Source: Haliclona indistincta (Eukaryota > Porifera > Demospongiae > Haplosclerida > Chalinidae). Taken from it: a stretch of 64,000 nucleotides of DNA. A program made the translations under genes and the position numbers. The notes beneath the pieces were generated by a model that searched no databases, was not told the DNA's origin, and saw nothing but the letters and a program-made list of their open reading frames with translations. Below are positions 46,501-58,689 of the stretch, piece by piece (within the stretch, counting starts at the first letter, position 1; the number at the start of each line of letters is the position of its first letter). Where the stretch lies: the NCBI GenBank assembly GCA_964017065.1, contig OZ024791.1:222501-286500 (forward strand), in the 5' to 3' direction.

Positions 46501-49500
46501 ATAAGGCTGTTTGCATTGTAGTTTTTTAGGGCAAGCACATTTGCAGCTATAGTCGTACCAGATGTGAGGCTGTTTGCAAATCAGTTTCTTAGGACAGGCA
46601 CACTTACAGATATTGTCGTGCCAGATTTGTGGCTGAGAGCAGTAGAGCTTCTTAGGGCAACCACATCTACAGCTATAATCATGCCAGATGTAAGGCTGTT
46701 TGCAAATCAGCTTCTTTGGGCAGGCACACTTGCAGATATTGTCATGCCAGACGTAAGGTTTTGCACAGTATTGTTTCTTAGGGCAACCACATCTACAGCT
46801 ATGATCATGCCAGATGTGAGGCTGTTTACAATAAAGCTTCTTGGGGCAAGCACACTTGCAGATATTGTCATGCCAGATGTAAGGTTTTGCACAGTATTGT
46901 TTCTTAGGGCAACCACATCTACAGCTATGATCATGCCAGATATGAGGCTGTTTGCAATAAAGCTTCTTTGGGCAGGCACACTTGCAGATATTGTCATGCC
47001 AGACGTAAGGTTTTGCACAGTATTGTTTCTTAGGGCAACCACATCTACAGCTATGATCATGCCAGATATGAGGCTGTTTGCAATAAAGCTTCTTTGGGCA
47101 GGCACACTTGCAGATATTGTCATGCCAGACGTAAGGTTTTGCACAGTATTGTTTCTTAGGGCAACCACATCTACAGCTATGATCATGCCAGATGTGAGGC
47201 TGTTTGCAATAAAGCTTCTTTGGGCAGGCACACTTGCAGATATTGTCATGCCAGACGTAAGGTTTGCGACAGATTGACTTCTTGGGACAGACACACCCAC
47301 AGATTTTGTCATTCCAAGTCTTATAGCTAGGGCACTTGTATACTTTAGGGCAGATACACCTGCAGCTGTAGTCATTCCATACTTGAGGCTTTGAACAAGA
47401 GAGTTTACGAGGACAAGCACATTTGCAGATATTATCATGCCAGACGTAGGGTTTTACGCAGTAGAGTTTTTTAGGGCAACCACATCTACAGCTATGATCA
47501 TGCCAGATATAAGGCTGTTTGCATTGTAGTTTTTTAGGGCAAGCACACTTGCAGATGTTGTCATACCATATTTGAGGTTTAATGCAGTTGTATTTCTTAG
47601 GGCAACCACATCTACAGCTATGATCATGCCAGATGTGAGGCTGTTTGCAATAAAGCTTCTTTGGGCAGGCACATTTACAGATACTGTCATGCCAGACGTA
47701 AGGTTTGCGACAGACTGACGTCTTTGGACAGACACAGCCACAAGTCTTCTTACTGAATGTTTTGTAGTGTGGACATTTGTAGTATTTAGGACAGATACAT
47801 TTGCAATGATAGTCACTATACACGTGAGTCTTGGGACAAGTGATCCTTTTGGGGCAAACACATTTGCAAACACGTGCATCCCATCTATGTGACTTGGGGC
47901 AATAGAGCTTCTTCGGGCACACGCAGCCACATACCTTGAAGTTCCATGTCTTGTAGCTAGCGCACTTAACTACTTTAGGGCAGTCACACTTGCAGTAACG
48001 GTTGTTCCAAACATGGGTCTTGGGACATGTTCGCTTGTATGGACATGCACATTTGCAAGTGTCGCTGTACCAAATGTGAGGCTTAAGACAGTTCTGTTTC
48101 TTAGGGCAAGCACATTTGCAGCTATAGTCGTACCAGATGTGAGGCTGTTTGCAAATCAGTTTCTTAGGACAGGCACACTTACAGATATTGTCGTGCCAGA
48201 TTTGTGGCTGAGAGCAGTAGAGCTTCTTAGGGCAACCACACCTACAGCTATAATCATGCCAGATGTAAGGCTGTTTGCAAATCAGCTTCTTTGGGCAGGC
48301 ACACTTGCAGATATTGTCATGCCAGACGTAAGGTTTTGCACAGTATTGTTTCTTAGGGCAACCACATCTACAGCTATGATCATGCCAGATATGAGGCTGT
48401 TTGCAATAAAGCTTCTTTGGGCAGGCACACTTGCAGATATTGTCATGCCAGACGTAAGGTTTTGCACAGTATTGTTTCTTAGGGCAACCACATCTACAGC
48501 TATGATCATGCCAGATATGAGGCTGTTTGCAATAAAGCTTCTTTGGGCAGGCACACTTGCAGATATTGTCATGCCAGACGTAAGGTTTGCGACAGATTGA
48601 CTTCTTGGGACAGACACACCCACAGATTTTGTCATTCCAAGTCTTATAGCTAGGGCACTTGTATACTTTAGGGCAGATACACCTGCAGCTGTAGTCATTC
48701 CATACTTGAGGCTTTGAACAAGAGAGTTTACGAGGACAAGCACACTTGCAGATATTGTCGTGCCAGACGTAGGGTTTTATGCAGTAGCGTTTCTTTGGGC
48801 AAGCACATCTACAGCTATATGAATTCCAAGCATGAGGCTGTTTGCACAGTATTTTTTTGGGACAAGCACATCGACAGATATTGTCATGCCAAATGTATGG
48901 TTTCCTGCAGAGTAGCTTCTTGGGACATACACAGCCACATATTTTGCTATTCCATGTTTTGTAACTTGGACACTTCACCGCTTTGGGGCAGACACATTTG
49001 CAAAAGCGATCGTTCCAAACATGCGTCTTTGGACAGCTAAGTTTTCGAGGACAAGCACATTTGCAGACGTTATCGTGCCAGACGTAAGGCTTTAGGCAAT
49101 ACCTTTTCTTAGGGCATGCACATTTACAGCCATAGTTATGCCAGATGTGAGGTTTCTGACAGACAAGTTTCTTAGGACAAGCACACCTACAGATGTTGTC
49201 GTGCCAAATGTATGGTCTTCGACATAGCAGTTTCTTGGGGCACCCACACTGGCATCTATGGTGATGCCAGATGTGAGGTCGTTTGCACAGTAAGGTTTTA
49301 GGACAAGCACATCGGCAGATATTATCGTGCCAGATATATGGCTTTATGCATTTCAACCTTTTCGGGCATGCACACTGACAAGTTTTATCATTCCAAAGTT
49401 GTGGGTATTTGCATTTGAGCCTTTTGGGGCAAGCACATCTGCAACCGTATTCATGCCAGATATATGGTTTAACACATTGCAGCTTCTTTGGGCATGCACA

Positions 49501-52500
49501 CTTGCACGTTGCGGCATTCCAAGCATACGGCTGCTTGCAGTACAGCTTTTTAGGGCATCCACAGCGACAGCTGTGATGATGCCAGATGTGAGGGGAGGAG
49601 CATACCTGCTTAGATGGGCACTCGCACTGACATGTCTTTTGGTTGAATATTTGAGGCTTGTAGCAGTAGTGGACTTTGGGGCATACACAGCGACACTGCT
49701 TGAAGCTGAATACTTGCTTGGTACCAGGGCAAGGAGTTGCCTTGCAATACTCACATCTGCAGGTCTTTGCATTAAAACGTTGGTAAGCATAGCATTTACG
49801 GGCACGGCATGGAACTACTTCTTTGTCATCATAGTCAGCCGAGGTTAACTAAAGGAGGAAATACAGCATTCAATAGCTTCTCTAGTGGGATCAATTGTTT
49901 GCAGCAAGGCACTCATAGTATTATTGCCTACCTGTATAGCACAGAGTGCTAGGGCCAGCAGAAGGAATACTGCAGCTCCTTTCACCATGACTGCTGCTGG
50001 TGTGGACTTCTGGCAGTATTCACTGAGCAATGGCCAGCTAGTGCTTTCCAGCCCCTCATATAGACTATCATTCTGAATAGGCCTTTGTGTACTGGTCTTT
50101 GTCAGCCATGTGTTTTGGCTGTTTGATGGTAGGTGTGTCTTCGGCTCACCCACACACCTCATGCATCTGATTGATTGATTAGGTGACTAATATTAAATTT
50201 GTAGTTGATCTGTTGTGAGGCACAGTGTGTTATCTAGCCATGGAGGGCTGTGGCATACAGCTTCCTGGCAGTTAGACTAGTGTTTGCTGTTGTTATTGGA
50301 GAAAATTTAATAACCTATAGGTAGTGCCAGTACTTAAATTAATTACTGTGTCTATATCAAACATCACTCTTTTAAAGAGTGATGTTTACGAAGAGTCATT
50401 GAATAACAATTACTCTTCGTACACAGAATAGTTCAATTTCTCTGAGTATACGACATGTATATGGGTTATGGGTTTGCTCTTCACATGTAGTTATCTGTGT
50501 AGTCCTTTACTGGCTGTTAGTAATGACTAGTGACCTTGCAAACATGAACCTAGCAAACATGAAAGTTCATATGTTACAGTTGTATGTCAGTTTTATTGAG
50601 ACTAGTCACCACACCCTTCATTGTTACATGTTCTTTTCCACGAACATGTGTTGAAGGCGTCAGTGGAGGGTGTGCACCAATACACATTAGCTATGAAGTA
50701 TTGATTGTTTACCGTAACAGCAGCCACAGTGACACACACATTTTGATAATATTGAATGTACTCTTGACGATACTCCAGTTTATTAACTACATGTTAATAG
50801 TTTGTAAATATATTTGAGTCTGGCATCTTAGTTATATCGCTTGTGTTCACTTGTTTATTATTGCATAACAAATTGGCATGCTTCTCCAAATGCTGAAGAA
50901 AGTGTATCCTAGTCATAGTGTCCGTTGAATTGGTGATGTTAAAATTCTTATTTTCTTCGCCAAAGCTGGTATTTGCTATGGTGTCCCTTAGCTAAGAATC
51001 CGTATGTTGCGACTAGCTGTTGATTCATAGTGTAGGTGTGACAATATCCTGGCATCTATCCTATTACTGTAGTGTGAATAGTTGTTCATGGTTGTTGAGG
51101 GTAGCTTATTTCACCTTCCAAAGTGTGTGTTGACTGTCAGATTATAGCGGTTTGTCCCTCATTAGCCCTACCTTTAGAAAATATAATACATTGTGACATA
51201 CACACTCTTGTTTGTTGGCAGAGAGATGGATTGTGTAAAATACTAGTGATTCATCTAACAAAGAATAATCGAACTATATAATGGTGTTAACATTTCACTT
51301 ACTCTCCAAGACCCTAAAACAATACTGGACGCTGCTATACAGTTGTAGACAGACTCCATGTGTACGTTTTGGCATGTAACTGGTTCAAGAATTAGTCATC
51401 TCAGTAGACAGTAATGCATAATGGATACATGTGATGCTTGCATAATGGATACATGTGATGCTTGCATAATGGATAAATGTGATGCTTGCACATGAAAGCT
51501 GATTGCTCACATTATTAGTGATTTTAAGTTGACTCTTAATTTTGGTATTACTTTCTGATGTTAGTGACAAAGGCATCCCTGCCTAGAAAAAGGTCTCCCA
51601 GCTGGTCCCCAATTTTTTTTGTTTTTCCCTCCCTACAACTATCAATACAGGCCCTGTTTACATGGAGACGTTTCTGACTGAAAACACAAATGTTTGTGTT
51701 TTGTTTACATGTAAAGATCCCTGTTTTGTTTACATGTAAACAGCAAAATGATCAGCATTAATAAAACGCATCTCAAAGTGGAAACGATGGTAAACTGTCT
51801 TCGCGATAACACAATTTTGATAAGAACTTCCCAACAAATACTGACAAGGGTCCTGTAACGACGTCTATCAGGACAAAGCCGCTTTGTGCTTTACTAGCAG
51901 CAAGTACTGCATAATTAATTCTTAAATGCCTCATACCCACATTCCTTGACTAATTAACTTCCGGTAGTGCTAATTAACTTTCTGATGAAACGTATTAATG
52001 TCGAATGCTCCAGCTAAAACTGCTAAATAACACATATTTGCATTCAACGTCTTCATGTAAAAAAGCCCCTGTCTTACAAGAGTTATCTTATTATGATATT
52101 GTCACGGTAAACTCAAGTGACACTGTACGTAGCTAGTAGGGTGACACTGTAGCTATCACTAACAGCTAGTGGAGTGACACTGTAGCTATCACTAACAGCT
52201 AGTAGAGTGACACTGTAGCTATCACTAACAGCTAGTGGAGTGACACTGTAGCTATCACTAACAGCTAGTAGGGTGACACTGTAGCTATCACTAACAGCTA
52301 GTAGAGTGACACTGTAGCTATCACTAACAGCTAGTGGAGTGACACTGTAGCTATCACTAACAGCTAGTAGGGTGACACTGTAGCTATCACTAACAGCTAG
52401 TGGAGTGACACTGTAGCTATCACTAACAGCTAGTGGAGTGACACTGTAGCTATCACTAACAGCTAGTAGGGTGACACTGTAGCTATCACTAACAGCTAGT

Positions 52501-54204
52501 AGGGTGACACTGTAGCTATCACTAACAGCTAGTAGAGTGACACTGTAGCTATCACTAACAGCTAGTGGAGTGACACTGTAGCTATCACTAACAGCTAGTA
52601 GGGTGACACTGTAGCTATCACTAACAGCTAGTAGGGTGACACTGTAGCTATCACTAACAGCTAGTGGAGTGACACTGTAGCTATCACTAACAGCTAGTGG
52701 AGTGACACTATAGCTATCACTAACAGCTAGTAGAGTGACACTGTAGCTATCACTAACAGCTAGTGGAGTGACACTGTAGCTATCACTAACAGCTAGTGGA
52801 GTGACACTGTAGCTATCACTAACAGCTAGTGGAGTGACACTGTAGCTATCACTAACAGCTAGTGGAGTGACACTGTAGCTATCACTAACAGCTAGTGGAG
52901 TGACACTATAGCTATCACTAACAGCTAGTAGAGTGACACTGTAGCTATCACTAACAGCTAGTGGAGTGACACTGTAGCTATCACTAACAGCTAGTGGAGT
53001 GACACTGTAGCTATCACTAACAGCTAGTGGAGTGACACTGTAGCTATCACTAACAGCTAGTGGAGTGACACTGTAGCTATCACTAACAGCTAGTGGAGTG
53101 ACACTGTAGCTATCACTAACAGCTAGTGGAGTGACACTGTAGCTATCACTAACAGCTAGTGGAGTGACACTGTAGCTATCACTAACAGCTAGTGGAGTGA
53201 CACTGTAGCTATCACTAACAGCTAGTAGAGTGACACTGTAGCTATCACTAACAGCTAGTGGAGTGACACTGTAGCTATCACTAACAGCTAGTGGAATGAC
53301 ACTGTAGCTATCACTAACAGCTAGTGGAGTGACACTGTAGCTATCACTAACAGCTAGTGGAGTGACACTGTAGCTATCACTAACAGCTAGTGGAGTGACA
53401 CTGTAGCTATCACTAACAGCTAGTAGAGTGACACTGTAGCTATCACTAACAGCTAGTGGAGTGACACTGTAGCTATCACTAACAGCTAGTGGAGTGACAC
53501 TGTAGCTATCACTAACAGCTAGTGGAGTGACACTGTAGCTATCACTAACAGCTAGTGGAGTGACACTGTAGCTATCACTAACAGCTAGTGGAATGACACT
53601 GTAGCTATCACTAACAGCTAGTAGAGTGACACTGTAGCTATCACTAACAGCTAGTAGAGTGACACTGTAGCTATCACTAACAGCTAGTGGAGTGACACTG
53701 TAGCTATCACTAACAGCTAGTAGTGTGACACTGTAGCAATCACTAACAGCTAGCTAGCCCTAGTAGGCTAATTCTTACTACTATTATGTTTTCTTTTTCC
53801 CCTTTCTCTCTCCCCTTTCTCTCTCCCCTTTCTCTCTCCCCTTTCTCTCTTCCCTTTCTCTCTCCCCTTCCTCTCTCCCCTTTCTCTCTTCCCTTTCTCT
53901 CTCCCCTTCCTCTCTCCCCTTTCTCTCTTCCCTTTCTCTCTTCCCTTTCTCTCTCCCCTTTCTCTCTCCCCTTTCTCTCTTCCCTTTCTCTCTTCCCTTT
54001 CTCTCTCCCCTTTCTCTCTCCCCACTGCAACCTACCATCAACCCGGCACTGCTAGATGTTCTCAATGCTTCTAAGAAGGCAAACGAGACCAGCGAGTACA
54101 AGGTGAATGAGTATTTCAACTATTCTCCTCTGTCATATTATGACATTGAGGTAGCCATGGGTGATTATCGTTTGAAGCAGCCCAGCCCACGTCCCAACCA
54201 ATAA
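43529..54204 (+). CDS. NDUFV3: NDUFV3-like complex I subunit (long last intron)
   Basis: Small accessory subunit of the mitochondrial NADH dehydrogenase N-module. Exon 1 43,529-43,615 and exon 2 43,675-43,732 give an Arg/Ser-rich mitochondrial-type N-terminus (MSSSAVSRVVLGRWVITGVT). Exon 3, 54,056-54,204, starts after ctgctag and continues phase 1 exactly: DVLNASKKANETSEYKVNEYF..., with C-terminal block YYDIEVAMGDYRLKQPSPR, stop at 54,202-54,204. That block resembles the conserved end of vertebrate NDUFV3 (YKN...FLDLNLELSKFRMPQPS). About 97 residues, near the short vertebrate form. The 10.3 kb intron contains the giant CXCXC gene on the opposite strand. Joining exons 2 and 3 rests on phase and family match, not on transcript data. 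Confidence 0.6.
43780..43898 (+). other. Possible alternative last exon of the NDUFV3-like gene
   Basis: After an acceptor (gcattacag) the frame from exon 2 continues for 39 codons as a hydrophobic stretch (SLFCIIVFIIIHKFIVAF) to TAA 43,896-43,898. An aataaa signal follows at once (43,901-43,906). It would give an 87-residue product with one TM segment and no NDUFV3 block. Could be chance. Confidence 0.35.
44386..49988 (-). CDS. Giant secreted CXCXC-repeat protein
   Basis: Exon 1 (49,932-49,988) encodes a signal peptide, MVKGAAVFLLLALALCAIQ. A single exon, 44,386-49,848, follows in phase 0. Total about 1,839 residues. After an acidic start (SADYDDKE) come about 75-80 repeats of ~22 residues with consensus C-x4-P-x-IWHDNICKCACPKK, four cysteines per unit. 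This is the CXCXC pattern of Balbiani ring protein 3 and the VEGF-C tail (Pfam CXCXC repeat). Repeats are basic and aromatic (IWH). Larger blocks (for example CSKPQVWNDYSCRC... to KSICRKPYVWHD) recur almost unchanged three times, showing internal duplication. The end (NPDKKCM) departs from the repeat. Likely an extracellular, disulfide-linked structural protein. It lies within the intron of the NDUFV3-like gene. Upstream is a TATA-like box. Confidence 0.88.
50056..50066 (-). promoter_or_regulatory. TATA-like box of the giant CXCXC gene
   Basis: Minus strand gtctatatgag, about 70 bases upstream of the ATG, the same spacing as in the two SR-tail genes. Confidence 0.45.
50164..52125. other. Intronic/intergenic AT-rich region without genes
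   Basis: No convincing exon. A near-palindrome at 50,368-50,391 (acatcactcttt / aaagagtgatgt) and a 24-bp triplicate at 51,414-51,490 (cataatggatacatgtgatg) are present. Confidence 0.6.
51648..52078. mobile_element. Possible MITE with imperfect inverted ends
   Basis: Left end ggccctgtttacatggagac and right end (reverse strand) acaggggcttttttacatga both continue into gacgtt. The ends are degenerate and no target duplication was found. No coding capacity. Confidence 0.4.
52125..53755. repeat. 33-bp satellite, ~49 copies
   Basis: Highly uniform 33-bp unit with core gtgacactgtagctatcact and variants at the tagtggag/tagtaggg/tagtagag positions. It lies in the last intron of the NDUFV3-like gene, ~300 bp before its last exon. 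Confidence 0.95.
53795..54021. repeat. CT-rich ~13-bp repeat (polypyrimidine tract)
   Basis: Units tctctctcccctt and tctctcttccctt without any AG for more than 200 bases, ending ~35 bases before the acceptor at 54,054-54,055. It can act as a giant polypyrimidine tract for the last NDUFV3-like exon. Confidence 0.92.
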
Positions 54205-54363
54205 CACACTCTTTGTTAGTAACAATAACTCTAGTCATAGCACATTTGTACATCCTGTTTTCATTGTCGTAATTTTCAATAGAAGTCAAAATTTTATCTT
54301 ATTAATGTAAGTGACTAATGCTTGTGCCTTTGACCGGTACTAATAGTACAGACTAAACTATTC

Positions 54364-54675
54364 AGGAACGTAACTAGGATTGACGGAGCGGAGGGGCAAA
54401 CCATAGGAAAGTAGAATATGCGCAAAGTGCAGGCAAACACAAAATCTAATTAATATTCATGAGATGATGTCATTATGACACATTAATTTGCTAAAAGCCA
54501 ATAACAAAGATGGCATGCAACATACGCCATGTACGCTGTACTGCTGAGTGTGTACTAGACTCACTCTCTAGGTCAGGAGGACTTCTAGAAGCTAAGTTCT
54601 GTTATTAATATGCTTCTGGTTCTTCAAAGGGGGGGGGGCAACTGCCCCCCTGCCCTACCGTAGTTACGCCACTGT
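54364..54675. mobile_element. hAT-like MITE remnant
   Basis: Right end reads tagttacgccactg, left end caggaacgtaactaggattg. Reversed, the right end is cagtggcgtaactacgg, so the ends are imperfect inverted repeats. It contains a g-run/c-run pair as in the element at 19,055. No 8-bp duplication is recognisable. Confidence 0.6.
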
Positions 54676-54717
54676 TATTAGTGTTATGTAACCTATAAAC
54701 TTTGCATTGTTTGCAGT

Positions 54718-56378
54718 ATTGATAACGGTTAGACCATTGCTAATGGTTAGACCGTACCTAATGGTTAGACTGTATCTAATGCGTATCTAACGGTTAGACC
54801 ATTGCTAATGGTTAGACCGTATCTAATGGTTAGACCGTATCTAATGGTTAGACCGTATCTAATGGTTAGACCGTACCTAATGGTTAGACCGTATCTAATG
54901 GTTAGACAGTACCTAATGGTTAGACCGTATCTAATGGTTAGACCGTACCTAATGGTTAGACCGTACCTAATGGTTAGGCCGTATCTAATGGTTAGACCGT
55001 ACCTAATGGTTAGACCGTACCTAATGGTTAGACAGTACCTAATGGTTAGACCGTACCTAATGGTTAGACCGTACCTAATGGTTAGACCGTATCTAATGGT
55101 TAGACCGTATCTAATGGTTAGACCGTATCTAATGGTTAGACCGTATCTAATGGTTAGACCGTACCTAATGGTTAGACCGTACCTAATGGTTAGGCCGTAC
55201 CTAATGGTTAGACCGTATCTAATGGTTAGACCGTACCTAATGGTTAGACCGTACCTAATGGTTAGACCGTATCTAATGGTTAGACCGTATCTAATGGTTA
55301 GACCGTATCTAATGGTTAGACCGTACCTAATGGTTAGACCGTACCTAATGGTTAGACCGTATCTAATGGTTAGACCGTACCTAATGGTTAGACCGTACCT
55401 AATGGTTAGACAGTACCTAATGGTTAGACCGTACCTAATGGTTAGACCGTACCTAATGGTTAGACCGTACCTAATGGTTAGACCGTATCTAATGGTTAGA
55501 CCGTACCTAATGGTTAGACCGTATCTAATGGTTAGACCGTACCTAATGGTTAGACAGTACCTAATGGTTAGATCGTACCTAATGGTTAGACAGTACCTAA
55601 TGGTTAGACCGTACCTAATGGTTAGACCGTACCTAATGGTTAGACCGTATCTAATGGTTAGACCGTATCTAATGGTTAGACAGTACCTAATGGTTAGACC
55701 GTACCTAATGGTTAGACCGTACCTAATGGTTAGACCGTACCTAATGGTTAGACCGTACCTAATGGTTAGACAGTACCTAATGGTTAGACCGTATCTAATG
55801 GTTAGACCGTATCTAATGGTTAGACCGTATCTAATGGTTAGACCGTACCTAATGGTTAGACCGTACCTAATGGTTAGACCGTACCTAATGGTTAGACCGT
55901 ACCTAATGGTTAGACCGTACCTAATGGTTAGACAGTACCTAATGGTTAGACCGTACCTAATGGTTAGACCGTACCTAATGGTTAGACCGTACCTAATGGT
56001 TAGACAGTACCTAATGGTTAGACAGTACCTAATGGTTAGACCGTATCTAATGGTTAGACCGTACCTAATGGTTAGACCGTACCTAATGGTTAGACCGTAC
56101 CTAATGGTTAGACCGTACCTAATGGTTAGACCGTATCTAATGGTTAGACCGTACCTAATGGTTAGACCGTACCTAATGGTTAGACCGTACCTAATGGTTA
56201 GACCGTACCTAATGGTTAGACCGTACCTAATGGTTAGACCGTACCTAATGGTTAGACCGTACCTAATGGTTAGACCGTACCTAATGGTTAGACCGTACCT
56301 AATGGTTAGACCGTACCTAATGGTTAGACCGTACCTAATGGTTAGACCATTGCTAATGGTTAGACCATTGCTAATGAT
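54718..56378. repeat. 18-bp satellite, ~90 copies
   Basis: Unit taatggttagaccgtacc with tatc, cagt and cattg variants. The unit is six codons long and lacks stops in two frames, so 540-560-codon frames stay open on both strands (LMVRPY and LTIRYG repeats). Not a gene: no conserved start context, no flanking exon structure. Confidence 0.95.
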
Positions 56379-57018
56379 AATACTAGTATGCACACTGGGT
56401 CTTTCTTCGACAGTTACGAGGCCTCTTTTCTGCTGCATTTGAGTCTGCTGTATTCAAAGTTTCAACATACTAGCTGTGGTTCACTTACATTACGTGTTGA
56501 CAGCTCGCTTGAAGATAGAAATTGCGAATGATGGTCAAGTGGACTTTGATAGTCTGTGATTTGAAGGTGGCGGGATACCAAGTTAATCCTTTAAGTACTA
56601 AGTTATCTTGCTGGAATTTCAACCTCATAAATGCTGACCAATCATAGTCAATGATTCATCTACAATCTCCTAAAATTAATGATGAAATCTCGACTAGACC
56701 ATTCTTACATCACATTACTGATACGATAAGTTTAATATTTCACAGTCTTCACAACGACTTTTCTGATAAAGAAAAACACATCGCAACAAGTACACCTTTT
56801 ATCACACCTCTCTATGGGCTCTTCGATGTAATCATGTTACAACACGAACCTCACAAGGCGACATAGCAGTTATAAAGAAGGGTACTTTACTTGATCTTAT
56901 CCGTCGCTTGCAATGGACACATTTGTATCCATGCTGTTATTCATGTGATACGTTTAAAAATTCATTGATCATTTTAAGCATGGAAAACAATGTCTACTAC
57001 AAAACTGACATGACATGA
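56379..57018. other. Spacer between 18-bp satellite and first SR-tail gene
   Basis: No gene seen. The part from ~56,976 belongs to the duplicated block shared with 61,469 onward (3' flank of the SR-tail genes). Confidence 0.6.
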
Positions 57019-58572
57019 CTAACTGACTGGGTGTGTGAGTAGTGTTTCATGAGTTCCTGAATGATCCAATCGGTATGGACATCTACATGTGTTGGGGTTT
57101 GGTTGACGTTTGTTTGGACAAACTCTCTGTCCTCGGAGGACCTTGAAGATGAACTTAAACTTCTGTGTAGCAGACTTCGAAACCGAGATTGAACGGGATC
57201 CAGACTTGGACCTAGAACGGGATCGAGAATCAGACTTACTGAATGAACGAGAACCAGACTTGGATCTAGAACGAGATATTGATACTGATACTGATTTACT
57301 GAATGAACGAGAACCAGACTTGGATCTAGAGCCGGAGGTGGAACGGGAATCAGACTTAGATTTAGAACCAGAGTTTGAACGAGAAGATGAATCAGAACGG
57401 GATCCTGACTTAGACTTGGAACCAGAGATGGATCGGGAGCCCGAATTAGAACGGGATTTAGATCGTGCAGGGAATGGGTACCAGCTTGCTGCACGAGCTT
57501 CACGCTCTTCCTCTTCATTCTCTATTTCGTTCACTTCTGGTACTTCCTTGGCAACATCTCGACCATATCGTGGCTTGTATACAGGTACCTTAACTCGGAC
57601 CACAACAGAGTGACAGACACACTTGCATTGCTTTTTATCAAAATATTGGTATTGGTTACACTTTCTGATTCGGCAGGTACTGATGCACCTACACAGCTTG
57701 TGAATGAAGGCGTAGTTTGGAGGACACTTCTGGATCCTCTTACAGCGACTGGCACACTTGCACAGCTTATGACTGAATTTGAAATATCTGGCACACTTTG
57801 TGACATTCTTGCACCGGCTAACACATCTACAATGCTGGTGATTGAAGACGTAGTATCGACCACACTTTTGAACTTTTTTGCACTGGCTAACACATCGGCA
57901 CTGCTTGTGGCTGAAGTTGAAGTAGGGAGCACAATCTGTGACATTTGTGCACTGGCTAACACATCGGCACTGCTTGTGGCTGAAGTTGAAGTAGGGAGCA
58001 CAATCTGTGACATTTTTGCACTGGCTAACACATCGGCACTGCTTGTGGCTGAAGTTGAAGTAGGGAGCACAATCTGTGACATTTGTGCACTGGCTAACAC
58101 ATCGGCACTGCTTGTGGCTGAAGTTGAAGTAGGGAGCACAATCTGTGACATTTTTGCACTGGCTAACACATCGGCACTGCTTGTGGCTGAAGTTGAAGTA
58201 AGGAGCACACTCTGTGACATTTTTGCACTGGCTAACACATCGGCACTGCTTGTGGTTAAAAACGTAATACGGTGCACACATTGGGATGTTCCTGCATCGA
58301 CTGATGCACTGACATTTAGCCCAGTCCCAATAGTGGGTAGGAGCACACATATAAAAATTTGGGCAACGATCGACACATCTGCACTGCTTGAAGTCAAATT
58401 TCTGGTAATAGTAACATCGTCGCTGTGTACATTGCACTGGCGGGTACACATAGCCAGCACCTTCAGCAAACTAGAGAAATAGATCACATGACATGATACA
58501 TTGTATTGAGAGAGTGTTACTCACCATGGCTAGGCAGCCAATGGCTACCAACAGCAACACAAGACTCCTCAT
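57019..58572 (-). CDS. Secreted CXCXC-repeat protein with Ser-Arg/Lys tail (copy 1)
   Basis: Two exons: 58,525-58,572 (signal peptide MRSLVLLLVAIGCLAM) and 57,019-58,470, in phase, 499 residues. After FAEGAGYVYPPVQC come about ten Cys repeats of ~22 residues (C-x3-CAPYFNFSHKQCRCVSQC). Next is a basic segment (VVVRVKVPVYKPRYGRD), an acidic one (NEIENEEEEREAR), a tryptophan-containing hinge with dibasic-like sites (WYPFPARSKSRS), and ~110 residues of SGSRS/SKS repeats. It ends with a short Cys motif (CPNKRQPNPNTCRCPY) and 17 further residues. Extracellular matrix or mineral-associated protein is my inference. The Ser/Lys/Arg tail with a signal peptide recalls silica-associated proteins in composition, not in sequence. 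A nuclear SR splicing factor is excluded by the signal peptide and cysteines. Confidence 0.85.
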
Positions 58573-58644
58573 TCTTGTTCCTTAAACCACAACTACAGGT
58601 TGAGAAATGGTTCAGAGGATGGTTCCTCTGTGGTGGTGGCTGTT

Positions 58645-58654
58645 CCTTAAATAG
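58645..58654 (-). promoter_or_regulatory. TATA-like box, SR-tail gene copy 1
   Basis: Minus strand ctatttaagg, ~75 bases upstream of the ATG, conserved in copy 2. Confidence 0.6.
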
Positions 58655-58689
58655 CGCAAGCAGTGAAGTCTTACACTGTCTATGATGAG

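Noticed and set aside
44932..49848. Plus-strand ORFs opposite the giant CXCXC gene
   Set aside because: They are antisense shadows of a repetitive, cysteine-rich coding exon; they lack signal peptides and their breaks follow repeat variants.
54765..56442. Open frames of ~550 codons on both strands (LMVRPY and LTIRYG repeats)
   Set aside because: They are by-products of an 18-bp satellite whose unit lacks stop codons in those frames; no exon structure or non-repetitive coding sequence accompanies them.
57019..58449. SR-tail protein as a nuclear SR splicing factor
   Set aside because: It has a signal-peptide exon, many paired cysteines and no RNA-recognition motif.
57110..58482. Plus-strand acidic and hydrophobic ORFs opposite the SR-tail genes
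   Set aside because: Mirror frames of the SR and Cys repeats; the minus-strand frame has the signal peptide, splice sites and TATA-like box.
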